DNA of 64,000 nt from DAHUYF01 sp963789275 (GCA_963789275.1 CAWBKF010000025.1:1-64000); one strand, 5' to 3'; positions 48,363 through 56,591 are shown, numbered from the stretch's first letter. A program made the numbers and translations. The notes: a model not told the origin generated them from the letters alone.

Positions 48363-49256
48363 ATGTCTTCCCAGCGCCGGCCCGAGCTGAGCGAGGAGGA
48401 ATACCTCGACATCGAGGAAGCGCTCGCCAGCAACGCGCGCGGCCGCACGTTCCTGCGCATGCGCGACCAGCGCGCCCGCCTGGTCGCGGTCAACGAAGTG
48501 CGCAAGCTCGCGCGCGAGTTGAAGGAAAGCGCGCACAAGGCGCCCGCCGAAGTGGCGGCGCCGGTCGAGAAGAAGGACGACGCGCATCTGCGCATCCTGC
48601 GCGAAGAACTGCGCGAGATGGCCTCCTATATCCACCAGACGCGGCGCGAGATCGCGGCGCTGAAGCCGACCGATGCCGGCTCCAACCGCATCATGGCGGC
48701 GACCGGCGAACTCGATGCCATCGTCTCCGCCACCGAGCGCGCCACCTCGGAGATCCTCAACGGGGTCGAGCGCATCAACGAACTCACCATGAAGCTGCCG
48801 AAGACCGACGACGTCGCGCCCATCGTCGAGGAGATCCAGGCGCAGGTGACCGAGGTGCTGATGGCCTGCTCGTTCCAGGACATCACGGGCCAGCGCACCA
48901 CCAAGGTGGTCAACACGCTGCGCTATCTCGAGCAGCGCGTGAACTCGATGATCGAGATCTGGGGCGTCGATGCCGTGCACGGATTGCCGGCGCCGCCGCC
49001 GGAGGTGACCGACGATCGCCGCCCGGACGCTCATCTCATGAACGGCCCCGCCGCCGATGGCGGGCCGAGCCAGGCCGACGTCGATGCGCTGTTCGAGCAG
49101 CTCGGCAAGGCCACCGAAAAGACGGACGACAAGCCGGCCGAGAAAGCCGCCGGGAAGGCGGCCGAGAAACCGGCGGCAAAGGCCGGCGCCGCCGACACGG
49201 GCGAGACCAAGCCCAACAGCCAGAGCCAGATCGACGCGATGTTCGACACGGCCTAA
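48363..49256 (+). CDS. cheZ: CheY-P phosphatase CheZ
   Basis: Mostly helical protein of 297 residues. The active-site helix is MACSFQDITGQRTTKVVNTL, with the Asp and the Gln four residues later that catalyse CheY-P dephosphorylation. The C-terminal tail holds two similar docking-type segments, SQADVDALFEQLG and SQSQIDAMFD, separated by a Lys/Ala/Glu-rich linker; E. coli CheZ has one such C-terminal CheY-binding peptide. The N-terminal part is shorter than in gammaproteobacteria, as usual for alphaproteobacterial members. It is co-transcribed with cheY. Confidence 0.92.
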   Translation: MSSQRRPELSEEEYLDIEEALASNARGRTFLRMRDQRARLVAVNEVRKLARELKESAHKAPAEVAAPVEKKDDAHLRILREELREMASYIHQTRREIAALKPTDAGSNRIMAATGELDAIVSATERATSEILNGVERINELTMKLPKTDDVAPIVEEIQAQVTEVLMACSFQDITGQRTTKVVNTLRYLEQRVNSMIEIWGVDAVHGLPAPPPEVTDDRRPDAHLMNGPAADGGPSQADVDALFEQLGKATEKTDDKPAEKAAGKAAEKPAAKAGAADTGETKPNSQSQIDAMFDTA

Positions 49257-49268
49257 GGGCTGTCGCCG

Positions 49269-49463
49269 TCAGACGGCGCGCGACGCCGCGCGATCGAGCA
49301 GCGCCGCCACTTCACGCCAATAGGCCTCGCGCCGCTGATCACGCTGCTCGCGCGCCGCGCTGGTCATCTGCGCCAGGAAAACATCGATCCAGGCCGGCGG
49401 CGCGTTCCGGCGCAGCATCGACGCCGTGCGCACGGCGCTGAAGCTGACGATCTCAGCGCTCAC
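49269..49463 (-). CDS. Small hypothetical protein downstream of cheZ
   Basis: Product of 64 residues from GTG 49463. That codon overlaps the stop of the tiny membrane gene upstream, giving translational coupling. The sequence AWIDVFLAQMTSAAREQRDQ and REAYWREVAALLDRAA is amphipathic and helical, with no motif I recognise. It converges on cheZ with only 12 bp between stops. The longer frame to 49694 overlaps the membrane gene and is unlikely. Confidence 0.6.
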   Translation of the reverse strand: MSAEIVSFSAVRTASMLRRNAPPAWIDVFLAQMTSAAREQRDQRREAYWREVAALLDRAASRAV

Positions 49464-49627
49464 CGCGGCTCCCGCACCCGGCGCCGGTGCTCCGGCAGCA
49501 GATCGAGCTGGCCACGCGCGAGGCGCTCGGCGCGGCGGTGAGCGAAATCGGCCGCGATCATGTCGGCGACGAGGAACAGGCTGACAATCCCGGCGGCCCA
49601 GGCGACAACCAGCAACACGGCATCCAT
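49460..49627 (-). CDS. Small single-pass membrane protein
   Basis: Product of 55 residues: an N-terminal hydrophobic helix (VLLVVAWAAGIVSLFLVADM), then a basic tail (FAHRRAERLARGQLDLLPEH). The TGA stop overlaps the GTG of the next gene. A CtrA-like box lies about 100 bp upstream on the same strand. With cheY-cheZ converging from the other side, a motility or cell-cycle link is possible. I recognise no family. Confidence 0.6.
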   Translation of the reverse strand: MDAVLLVVAWAAGIVSLFLVADMIAADFAHRRAERLARGQLDLLPEHRRRVREPR

Positions 49628-49723
49628 CAGGCTCTCCGCTTGTCTCTAGGGAGGGGGCAAGGGGACCGAAAGGAAGGTGCTGGCGATAGACCAAAGGTGC
49701 GTCGGGCCCATTGGACGCCGAAC

Positions 49724-49731
49724 ATGGTTAA
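49724..49731 (-). promoter_or_regulatory. CtrA-like TTAACCAT box upstream of the small membrane gene
   Basis: An exact TTAACCAT on the minus strand, 97 bp before the ATG at 49627. It is the second exact match in this 2-kb region and faces the minus-strand gene pair. Confidence 0.4.
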
Positions 49732-49807
49732 CCGCAGGTAAACGAGCGGCATTTCTTTGCCAGCCTGCCGTTGCATCGGGGCCGGGCACGGCCTAGCTTG
49801 GCGCGCG

Positions 49808-50197
49808 ATGAAGCCCGTGCCGCTCGGCCTCGCCAACCGCCATGAGATCACCCCCGACCAGCGCCACACCGCCGCCGCCGTCGGCAATGTCGGCGTCGAG
49901 GTCGTCGGCACGCCGTTTCTCGTGGGCTATCTCGAGATCGCGGCGCATCGCGCCATCCTGCCCTTCTGCGAGGCGGGAGAGGTGACGGTGGGCACGCGCA
50001 TCGAGGTCGATCATCTCGCCGCGGCGCTGCCGGGGCGCAAGGTGGTCGCCGACGCCACGGTCGTCGCGGTCGAGGGACGGCGCATCCTGTTCGAGGTCGA
50101 GGTGCGCCAAGGCGGGCGGCTGCTGATGAAGGGGCGGCACGGCCGCGCCATCGTGCGACTCGACCGGCTGCTGGCGCGTGCCGCCGCGGCGGAGTGA
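49808..50197 (+). CDS. Hot-dog fold thioesterase (FlK-like)
   Basis: Product of 129 residues. Family features: ITPDQRHTAAAVGNVGVEVV, AHRAILPFCEAGEVTVGTRI, VDHLAAALPGRKVVADATVV and a terminal GRHGRAIVRLDRL. This pattern matches fluoroacetyl-CoA-thioesterase-like small thioesterases that hydrolyse acyl-CoA. The physiological acyl group is unknown. Start 49808 lies 10 nt after GGCGCG, with no strong ribosome-binding site visible. Confidence 0.85.
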   Translation: MKPVPLGLANRHEITPDQRHTAAAVGNVGVEVVGTPFLVGYLEIAAHRAILPFCEAGEVTVGTRIEVDHLAAALPGRKVVADATVVAVEGRRILFEVEVRQGGRLLMKGRHGRAIVRLDRLLARAAAAE

Positions 50198-50236
50198 GGG
50201 GAAAGACCGGTTTCGCGCATCAAGGAGGAACGGAAG

Positions 50237-50533
50237 ATGGCGGTCGACGGAAAATGGAAGATTGCGATGGAGACGCCGATGGGCACGCGCGAGGCGACGC
50301 TGACTCTGGCGTCGAACGGCGGCGCGCTCACCGGCACGATGTCGGGCGATGCCGGCTCGATCGATATCTATGACGCCAAGCTCAGCGGCGACCAGGCTTC
50401 GTTCAAGGTCGACATCACCCAGCCGATGGCGCTCACCCTGGAATTCACAGCGAACATTTCCGGCGACAGCCTCGCCGGCAGCGTCACGCTCGGCATGTTC
50501 GGCGACGCGCCACTCTCGGGCAAGCGGGCCTAG
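50237..50533 (+). CDS. Conserved small beta-rich protein of unknown function
   Basis: Product of 98 residues, preceded by AAGGAGGAA. The sequence alternates beta strands and Gly/Asp turns (KWKIAMETPMGTREATLTLA, NGGALTGTMSG, SVTLGMFGDAPLSGKR). It has no signal peptide or membrane helix. I do not recognise an enzymatic family. It may share an operon with the thioesterase 39 bp upstream. Confidence 0.75.
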   Translation: MAVDGKWKIAMETPMGTREATLTLASNGGALTGTMSGDAGSIDIYDAKLSGDQASFKVDITQPMALTLEFTANISGDSLAGSVTLGMFGDAPLSGKRA

Positions 50534-50567
50534 GGGCGAGTTTCCGCTGCATTGAGGTCGGTGCGTC

Positions 50568-50598
50568 CTTCGACAGGCGCGCTGCGCGCCTGTCGAAG
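50568..50598. terminator. Strong hairpin after the beta-rich protein gene
   Basis: A perfect 14-bp stem (CTTCGACAGGCGCG with CGCGCCTGTCGAAG) and a CTG loop, 35 bp past the stop. The flanking GTCCTTCGACAGG sequence is typical of a dispersed palindromic repeat. There is no U-tract, so it is a repeat that may act as a terminator. Confidence 0.5.
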
Positions 50599-50692
50599 TC
50601 CATCCAGCGCTGGCTGACGCGGATCCCGCTTGATCTTGTTCCTGTTTTGTTCTAGATAATCGGCGCCCGTTTACCTTCCTGCGTGTGCGCCA

Positions 50693-51013
50693 ATGAGCGA
50701 CGCCTATGCCGGCATGGCCGAATTCGGTGCCACCTATGGCTTCCTGCGGGCGCGGCGGCCGCCGCCCTATCGGCCGGGCCCGGCGTCGCGGCAGGTCGAC
50801 GCCCTGGTCGGCCGACGGCTGCGCCAGGCCCGCGGCCTCGCCGGTGCCAGTCGCGAGCAGCTCGGCGACGCCATCGGCGTCAGCGCCGAGACGGTGCGGC
50901 GCTATGAGAGCGGCGCGCGGCGGATGCCGCCGGCGCGCATCGTCGCCGCCACGCGCTTCCTGGGATTCGCGCTCTCCTGGTTCTTCCGCGACGACGATCG
51001 AACGCCGGGCTGA
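50693..51013 (+). CDS. XRE-family helix-turn-helix protein
   Basis: DNA-binding protein of 106 residues. The helix-turn-helix is GRRLRQARGLAGASREQLGD followed by AIGVSAETVRRYESGARRMP. The tail AATRFLGFALSWFFRDDD is typical of alphaproteobacterial XRE regulators that end in a WFF-type motif. The N-terminal 35 residues are Pro/Arg-rich. The target is unknown. Confidence 0.88.
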   Translation: MSDAYAGMAEFGATYGFLRARRPPPYRPGPASRQVDALVGRRLRQARGLAGASREQLGDAIGVSAETVRRYESGARRMPPARIVAATRFLGFALSWFFRDDDRTPG

Positions 51014-51078
51014 GCCCCTCGAAACGCAAATGGCGCCGGGTCGCCCCGGCGCCATCCGCCTCGGTCAGAGGCCGCGTC

Positions 51079-51996
51079 TCAGCGGAAATTGACCTCCACC
51101 ACGCGGTTGCGCGGCTCGCGCACGCCCGCGGCCGTCGGCACCGGCGGCTCGCGCATGCCGACCCAACGCTCGTCGATACGGTCGGCCGGCACGCCATCGG
51201 CCTGCAGCGCCTGACGCACGGCGTCGGCGCGGCGATGCGACAGCGACATGTTGTAGGCGTCGCTGCCGGAGAGATCGGCCTTGCCGGTGATCGCCACGCG
51301 GCTGCTGGTCTGCTTCACCTGGCTCGCCACCTGGTCGATGATCTTGCCGGCATCCGCCGTGAGCGTCGCCTTGTCCCAATCGAAATAGACGTTGTATTGC
51401 CTTGTGGCGGCGGCCGGCGCGGGCTGCGGCGCCTGGGCGGGCTGCACCGTGCCCTTCTCGAGATCGTTGAGCGCGGCGACGAACTCGGCGTGGCAGGGGC
51501 CGTTGATCGCGGTGCGCCAGTCATCCTCCATGCGCTCGACCCAGCAATCGTAGCGCTCCTGCGCGCGCGCCGCGAGCGCCGGCTGACGCTCGCGCGCGCC
51601 GCCATCGAGCACCGCGACGAGGCGACGGCGGCTGCTCGAGAGCTCGTCGCGCGTCTGCAGCGGCACTTCGAGCGGCACCAGCCAATTGCTGTTGTTCTCC
51701 GCCACCACCACCTGGCCGTGCCCGGCGGCGAGGCCCTTGCGCGAGAAGTAGTCGGCATCGGCGTAATCACCATCGACCTGCGACAGGTGCGTGGCGAGGT
51801 CGGTATATTCATGGGCCAGCGCATCATTGAACGGGTTGGCCGCCTGCGGCGCGGTGCTCTGCGCCGACGGCAGGTTGAGCGGCATCAGGACGGGATTGCC
51901 GCGCATCGGTGGCGAGGACGACCAGGTCGAGCAGCCCGCGAGCACGGCAAAGCCGAGCAGAGCGAGCGAGGTGGTGACAAGGTTCCTGTGGTCCAT
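51079..51996 (-). CDS. OmpA-family lipoprotein
   Basis: Outer-membrane-associated protein of 305 residues. The signal ends in a lipobox (GFAVLAGCS). The middle part (about 60-190) is helical with EYTDLATHLSQVDGDYADAD. The OmpA-like peptidoglycan-binding domain starts at YNVYFDWDKATLTADAGKII and includes GKADLSGSDAYNMSLSHRRA and REPRNRVVEV. Start 51996 follows AAGGGAG; 52020 and 52068 are upstream alternatives. It probably links the outer membrane to peptidoglycan. Confidence 0.9.
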   Translation of the reverse strand: MDHRNLVTTSLALLGFAVLAGCSTWSSSPPMRGNPVLMPLNLPSAQSTAPQAANPFNDALAHEYTDLATHLSQVDGDYADADYFSRKGLAAGHGQVVVAENNSNWLVPLEVPLQTRDELSSSRRRLVAVLDGGARERQPALAARAQERYDCWVERMEDDWRTAINGPCHAEFVAALNDLEKGTVQPAQAPQPAPAAATRQYNVYFDWDKATLTADAGKIIDQVASQVKQTSSRVAITGKADLSGSDAYNMSLSHRRADAVRQALQADGVPADRIDERWVGMREPPVPTAAGVREPRNRVVEVNFR

Positions 51997-52350
51997 CTGG
52001 GCTTCTCCCTTGGAGCTCATGGGGTTGGTTGCCGGCCCGCCGGAAGCGGGCCGCGTCGCGGCAAGCACACGGAAAGGCTAGAGCGCCGACATGGCGACAC
52101 TGGGTCTGCGGTGAGAAAGACCGGGACATGCATGGCATTCAAGCGCCGATTTTGGGGCAACACCGATCCCCCGAACGAGCGGTAAGGCGAAGCAGACGCC
52201 TCCCAACTCGCGGTGTCGTCTCGGGAAACAACCTTAACTTCGCATTGTTCCCGGCCGATGGCCGCAATAAAGGGAAATCTGCGGCGCGCCTGCACGCCGC
52301 CGCGTGGTAGAGTTCACGCCACGCGCGCGGCGCCAAGCGAGGAGAGCGGC
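51997..52350. other. Intergenic region between divergent genes
   Basis: 354 bp between the OmpA-like lipoprotein and DUF72 genes. Frames inside it lack ribosome-binding sites. No hairpin or repeat stands out. Confidence 0.4.
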
Positions 52351-53274
52351 ATGTCGGTCAGGGTCGGCATCGGCGGGTGGGTGTTCCCGCCCTGGCGCGG
52401 CACATTCTATCCGCCCGGCCTGGTGCAGGCGCGCGAGCTCGCCTATGCCAGCCGGCGCGTCACCTCGATCGAGATCAACGGCACCTTCTACGGCGCGCAG
52501 AAGCCGGCGAGCTTCCGCCGCTGGCAGGCCGACACGCCGGAGGATTTCGTCTTTGCGCTGAAGGGGCCGCGCTTTGCCACGTATCGCCGGGCGCTGGGCG
52601 AGGCGGGCGCCACGGTCGAGCGCTTCCTGGCGAGCGGCGTGCTCGAGCTCGGCGCTAAGCTCGGGCCGATCCTGTGGCAATTGCCGCCGACGACGCGCTT
52701 CGACAAGGACAATCTCGCCGCCTTCCTCGCCTTGCTGCCGCGGGAGCGCGACGGCAGGGCGATCCGCCATGTCATCGAGGGCGGCCATGCCAGCTTTGCC
52801 GATGCCGCCTTTCCGGCGCTGCTCGGCGATTTCGGCGTCGCCGCGGCGATCGTCGATTCCGAGCGCCATGCGCTGATCACCGACGCCACCGCCGACTTCT
52901 TCTATGCCCGGCTGCGCCGCTGCGTGGCGGACGAGGCGACGGGATATCCGCCGCCGGCGCTCGACGACTGGGCGGAACGGTGCCGCGCCTGGGCGGCCGA
53001 GGGCGGGCGCGACGGCTTCGTCTATTTCATCAACGGCGCCAAGGAGCGGGCGCCGGCGGCGGCCGAGGCGATGATCGTCCGCCTCGCCGCGGCGCCCGGG
53101 AAAGCGAAAGCTAAGTCGCCCGACCTCACCCCAGACTCTCCGCCCCCCGGGGCGGCGAGGGAGGGACCCACGCCGCGGGAGGGGGAGGTGGGGGCGACGA
53201 GTGCTCGCCGCGAGCCGCGTCCGACACCAGCTACAAAGTCCAAGAAATCCAGTCACAAAGCGCGCGGCCCATGA
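52351..53274 (+). CDS. DUF72 family protein with a repeat-derived C-terminal extension
   Basis: TIM-barrel-like DUF72 (YecE) protein of 307 residues. Landmarks are RVGIGGWVFPPWRGTFYPPG, SIEINGTFYGAQKPASFRRW, FVFALKGPRFATYRR and GPILWQLPPTTRFD. The domain ends near VYFINGAKERAPAAAEAM. About 60 further residues (Pro/Gly/Glu/Arg-rich) are encoded by a GC-rich palindromic repeat (53123-53196) and following DNA. They run into the convergent amidohydrolase gene by 44 bp. The function of DUF72 is unknown. The start follows GAGGAG. Confidence 0.88.
   Translation: MSVRVGIGGWVFPPWRGTFYPPGLVQARELAYASRRVTSIEINGTFYGAQKPASFRRWQADTPEDFVFALKGPRFATYRRALGEAGATVERFLASGVLELGAKLGPILWQLPPTTRFDKDNLAAFLALLPRERDGRAIRHVIEGGHASFADAAFPALLGDFGVAAAIVDSERHALITDATADFFYARLRRCVADEATGYPPPALDDWAERCRAWAAEGGRDGFVYFINGAKERAPAAAEAMIVRLAAAPGKAKAKSPDLTPDSPPPGAAREGPTPREGEVGATSARREPRPTPATKSKKSSHKARGP
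53123..53196. repeat. GC-rich palindromic repeat, copy 2, inside the DUF72 coding region
   Basis: Opposite-strand copy of 41167-41235. Shared features are CTCTCCGCCCC facing GGGGCGG, then GAGGGAGGGACCC, CGGGAGGG and GAGGTGGGG. It is translated in frame as part of the DUF72 C-terminal tail. Confidence 0.6.
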
Positions 53275-54038
53275 TCAGCTCCTGGTCGCGCTCGGAGAGG
53301 AACGGCATCTCCTCGGTGAAGGCGGTGACGCAGTGGCGCCAGCTGCAGGGCATGCGCGTGATGTCGGTGCCCCAGAACAGCCGCGCCGGGCCGAAGGCAT
53401 CGTAGAGCCGGCGATAGTAGGGATGAAGGCTGCGGAAGGGATAGGCGTCCTCGGCATAGCTCGGCCCGCCGGTCGCCTTCACCGCGATGTTGGGATGCCG
53501 CGCCAGCGCCACCAGCTCCGGCAGGTGCTCGAAGGCGGCGGCGCCCTTGCGGTTGCGCACCGCCGCCATGTGGTCGACGATGAGCCTGAGCCCGGGATGG
53601 CGGCCGGCGATCTCGCCGACGCAGCGGCAGGAACTCGCCGGCCAGCAGCGCCACCGGCAGGCCGGCGCGCTCCGCCGCCGGCCACAGCCAATCCACGGTG
53701 CCGTCGCCGGGCCAGCTCTTCTGCTGCGGCTGCAGGAAGGTGAAGCGGAATCCCAGCATGCCCGGGCGCCGCTTCCAGCCCTCGACCAGCGCGCGGCTCT
53801 CCGGCCGGTCGAGGGCAAGACGGCCGAGAATGGCAAAGCGGTCTGGATACGCGCGCGCCGCCTCGACCGCCAACTCGTTCGACTGGGGATCCCAGCTCGG
53901 CGGATGGATCACCGCGCGGTCGACGCCGGCCGCGTCCATGTCGGCCAGCGCCTGCTCCCGGCCATAGGGCTCGGCCCGGTGCGGCGGCAAGGGGAGGCCG
54001 GCGGACCAGAGGTGAATCTGGGCATCGACGATCAGCAT
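53231..54038 (-). pseudogene. Amidohydrolase (TIM-barrel metal-dependent hydrolase), frameshifted
   Basis: Amidohydrolase-2 family protein of about 269 residues. It starts MLIVDAQIHLWSAG, where metal-binding motifs usually read DxHxH; here QIH replaces the first His. GVDRAVIHPPSWDPQSNE and AILGRLALDRPESRAL follow. An extra C near 53628 shifts the frame; removing it gives LAGEFLPLVGEIAGRH, then LRLIVDHMAAV, KATGGPSYAED and LFWGTDITRMP. Length is 3n+1. The last 44 bp overlap the extended DUF72 gene. Substrate is unknown. Confidence 0.83.
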
Positions 54039-54183
54039 GGCATTCCTCCCCGGGCGCCGGTATCCGCCGGCGCGGTGGCCGCGGCAGCGCCGCGGCTGTG
54101 AGCCCCGTCACAGGCGGGGAAAGCGGGCGATCCCTATGTTATCGGCAGTAGAAGGCGCCGGGGTGGCGCCGAAGGATCGACCG

Positions 54184-54369
54184 ATGACACCGAATTCGCC
54201 CTTTGCCCGCATGACCATGTTCTATACGCCGCTCACCCGGCCGCTGCTGGCGGAGCTGCTCGAAAGCTCCAAGCGCGACGCACTCGGCGCCTATGCTGAG
54301 GATTACGCCCGGCGCGCCGGCTACCGGCGCGGCGACAATGGCGAGTGGATCACCGACGTCGCGTCGTAA
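54184..54369 (+). CDS. Small hypothetical protein
   Basis: Product of 61 residues. It contains FYTPLTRPLLAELLESSKRD and AYAEDYARRAGYRRGDNGEW. It is compact, charged and without a membrane helix. The ATG at 54184 is the first in a frame open from 54037, and upstream codons look non-coding. I recognise no family. Confidence 0.6.
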   Translation: MTPNSPFARMTMFYTPLTRPLLAELLESSKRDALGAYAEDYARRAGYRRGDNGEWITDVAS

Positions 54370-54465
54370 CCGCGACTCGGCGCCGCGGCCTCGGTGAGGC
54401 CCGGCGCAGCCGCTATCGGGCGGGCCCGCCGTCGCTAAACCCGGAACAGGACGTCCTGACCGTCG

Positions 54466-54846
54466 CTAGAACAGGGCGACAAACCGATGCCACAGCCCGG
54501 GCGCGGCGGTCCGCGCCGGCGCCAGATATTCGCCGGCGATGATGTTGCGCCGCGCCTGCCGCAGCACCCGCATCACCAGCGCGTGCGTCGTGGCGCGGTG
54601 GTCGTTGAATGTCTCGATGCGCGGATAGGTGTGGCCGGTGACCTGCTCGATGGCGGCGAGCAGCGGCACCTTCAGCGCCTTGTCGGCATGCGCCTCAAGC
54701 ACCGCGCCCAGCATGCACAGCCGGCCGTCGCTCGATTTCAGCACTCCCTTGCACCATTTCTCCGGCGTATCCAGCAGGTTGATGACCCGGTCGAGCTTGT
54801 CGAGCGTGTCGAGCTGGATCTCCATTCCTTTGCCGTCGAAGGGCAT
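54466..54846 (-). CDS. DUF6197-like conserved protein
   Basis: Product of 126 residues. It resembles the small DUF6197 family: LLDTPEKWCKGVLKSSDGRL, CMLGAVLEAHADKAL, YPRIETFNDHRATTHALV and VLRQARRN. Trp-Cys, Cys and Asn-Asp positions are the conserved points. No function is known for this family. A GGAGAGGAGG ribosome-binding site precedes the start. Confidence 0.7.
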   Translation of the reverse strand: MPFDGKGMEIQLDTLDKLDRVINLLDTPEKWCKGVLKSSDGRLCMLGAVLEAHADKALKVPLLAAIEQVTGHTYPRIETFNDHRATTHALVMRVLRQARRNIIAGEYLAPARTAAPGLWHRFVALF

Positions 54847-55166
54847 GGCCTCCTCCTCTCCAGAGTTTCACAACGCCGGAAAAGGTACGGTGATCACAGC
54901 CGTCGCGCGCGACGCCGGCGTGCCGCCTCGCCGCCCCGCGCCGTCTTGTCGGCGGCGGTCGAAGCGAGGGTGCGGCTACATCGCTGCGCCGCTTAACGAT
55001 AGTGCCGTCCGAGGCAACGCGCCATTGCATATGCGTAAGGGGTGGGGCGGCGCGAACGGTCGGACAGGCGCGCCCGCCCCGGCGCGGGCGGCTGGCGCAT
55101 CGGACAGAGACAAATCGCCGCATCACGGCCTAAGATTACGCGGCGACAAGAAACATGGGGGCGGAA
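54847..55166. other. Intergenic region between divergent genes
   Basis: 320 bp upstream of both the DUF6197-like gene and the BNR-repeat gene. Frames here lack ribosome-binding sites. I see no RNA gene or clear operator. Confidence 0.4.
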
Positions 55167-56225
55167 ATGTCGAACTACGTCTATGTCGGCGCGGCGCCCT
55201 GGTATGCCGCGAGCAAGGATGCGATCACCGGCGGGCTTTATCGACTGGATACCGATCGCGGACGGTGGGAGAAGTTGACCGCCGGCCTGCCGGAAGGGGT
55301 CGAGGCGCGCTGCCTCGCGATCGCGCCCGGCGCCGCCGAGACCATCTATGTCGGGACGCAGCACGGGCCCTATCGCAGCCGCGATGCCGGCCAGAGCTGG
55401 AGCCGGCTGGCGCTGCCCGGCAAGGAGCAGCTGGTGTGGTCGATCCTGCTGCATCCCGATGATCCCGAGACGCTCTATGTCGGCACGCAGCACACCACGA
55501 TGTATCGCAGCCGCGACGGCGGCAAGAGCTGGACAGAGCTGAGCCCGCCGGCGCCCAAGGGCATGGTGACGATGAGCTTTCCCTGCCGCGTCATCCGCCT
55601 GGCGCTCGATCCCGGCGATCCCCGCCAGATCTATGCCGCGCTCGAGGTCGGCGGCGTGCTGCACAGCCGCGACGGCGGCGACAGCTGGCAAGGCTGCAAC
55701 GAGAGCCTGCTGGAGTTCACCCGCGAGCCGCGCCTCAGAAGCCGCATCGTCAGCGACACCGAGACCGAGGGCATGATGGATTCGCATGCGCTCGAAGTGA
55801 GCCCGGCCAAGCCCGGCACGGTGTTCCTCGCCAACCGCATGGGCCTCTTCCGCAGCGGCGACGGCGGCGCCGAGTGGCAGGAAATGGGCATCGGCCGCTT
55901 CTCGCCGCTGACCTATGCGCGCGACATCAAGGTGTCGCGCCACGACCCCCGGACGATGTATGCCGCGCTCAGCGTCGCCGCGGTGAGCGACGAGGGCTCG
56001 CTCTATCGCAGCCGCGACCTCGGCGAGACCTGGCAGCGCTTCGATCACGATGTCGCGATGAAGAGCACGCTGATGATCATCGCCGAGGGCGCGGCGAGCG
56101 CCGACCGGGTCTATTGCGCCACGCGCAAGGGCCAGGTGTTCGGCACCGAGGATGGCGGCAAGCGGTGGCGGGAGTATCAGCTGCCGGACGGCATCGAAGG
56201 CGTCTACGCACTCGCGGCCCCCTAG
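55167..56225 (+). CDS. BNR/sialidase-type beta-propeller repeat protein
   Basis: Product of 352 residues built from repeated Asp-box units: YRSRDAGQSWSRL, YRSRDGGKSWTEL, LHSRDGGDSWQGC, FRSGDGGAEWQEM, YRSRDLGETWQRF and GTEDGGKRWREY. Each is followed by strands such as AETIYVGTQHGP. Six units predict a beta propeller of the sortilin/exo-sialidase class. No signal peptide is visible and catalytic sialidase residues are not evident, so I assign no enzyme activity. ATG 55167 follows a GGGGGCGGAA box. Confidence 0.85.
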   Translation: MSNYVYVGAAPWYAASKDAITGGLYRLDTDRGRWEKLTAGLPEGVEARCLAIAPGAAETIYVGTQHGPYRSRDAGQSWSRLALPGKEQLVWSILLHPDDPETLYVGTQHTTMYRSRDGGKSWTELSPPAPKGMVTMSFPCRVIRLALDPGDPRQIYAALEVGGVLHSRDGGDSWQGCNESLLEFTREPRLRSRIVSDTETEGMMDSHALEVSPAKPGTVFLANRMGLFRSGDGGAEWQEMGIGRFSPLTYARDIKVSRHDPRTMYAALSVAAVSDEGSLYRSRDLGETWQRFDHDVAMKSTLMIIAEGAASADRVYCATRKGQVFGTEDGGKRWREYQLPDGIEGVYALAAP

Positions 56226-56255
56226 GTAAACGCGCGCAGCGCGTTTACCTAGGGG
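56219..56255. terminator. Perfect 17-bp hairpin spanning the stop codon of the BNR-repeat gene
   Basis: Arms 56219-56235 (CCCCTAGGTAAACGCGC) and 56239-56255 pair without mismatch around a GCA loop. The TAG stop (56223-56225) lies inside the 5' arm. It sits between convergent genes and can serve both. There is no U-tract on either side. Confidence 0.65.
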
Positions 56256-56273
56256 ACTAGCGCCGGCGCCCCC

Positions 56274-56591
56274 TCACCCGGCGAACTGGCGCTCTATCAT
56301 CGGCCAGTTGACGGTGAGCCAGGTCATGATGCCGGCGAGCGCCAGCGCCCCGGCGGCGGCGCTGTGGCGCCGCTCGCCCTGGCGGATGAGCTGGCCCACC
56401 AGGACGCAGCCGAGCACGCCGAAGCCCAGGGGAATGAAGGTCGCGCCGAAGCCCACGACGAAAGAGAGGAGTGCGATGGCGCCGCAGATGTAAGCCCACA
56501 TGATGCGGTTGAGGCGCTCAGACTGCGCCTTGCGCGCGGCCCTGGCACCCTCGGCGTCGGCGGGCGCGGGGCTGGCCTTCTCTGGGGTCAT
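56274..56591 (-). CDS. Small integral membrane protein
   Basis: Product of 105 residues. A charged, Ala-rich N-terminus (about 1-30) precedes three hydrophobic helices (WAYICGAIALLSFVVGFGA, FIPLGFGVLGCVLVGQLI, AGALALAGIMTWLTV). No family is recognised. It converges on the BNR-repeat gene across a shared hairpin. Confidence 0.7.
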   Translation of the reverse strand: MTPEKASPAPADAEGARAARKAQSERLNRIMWAYICGAIALLSFVVGFGATFIPLGFGVLGCVLVGQLIRQGERRHSAAAGALALAGIMTWLTVNWPMIERQFAG

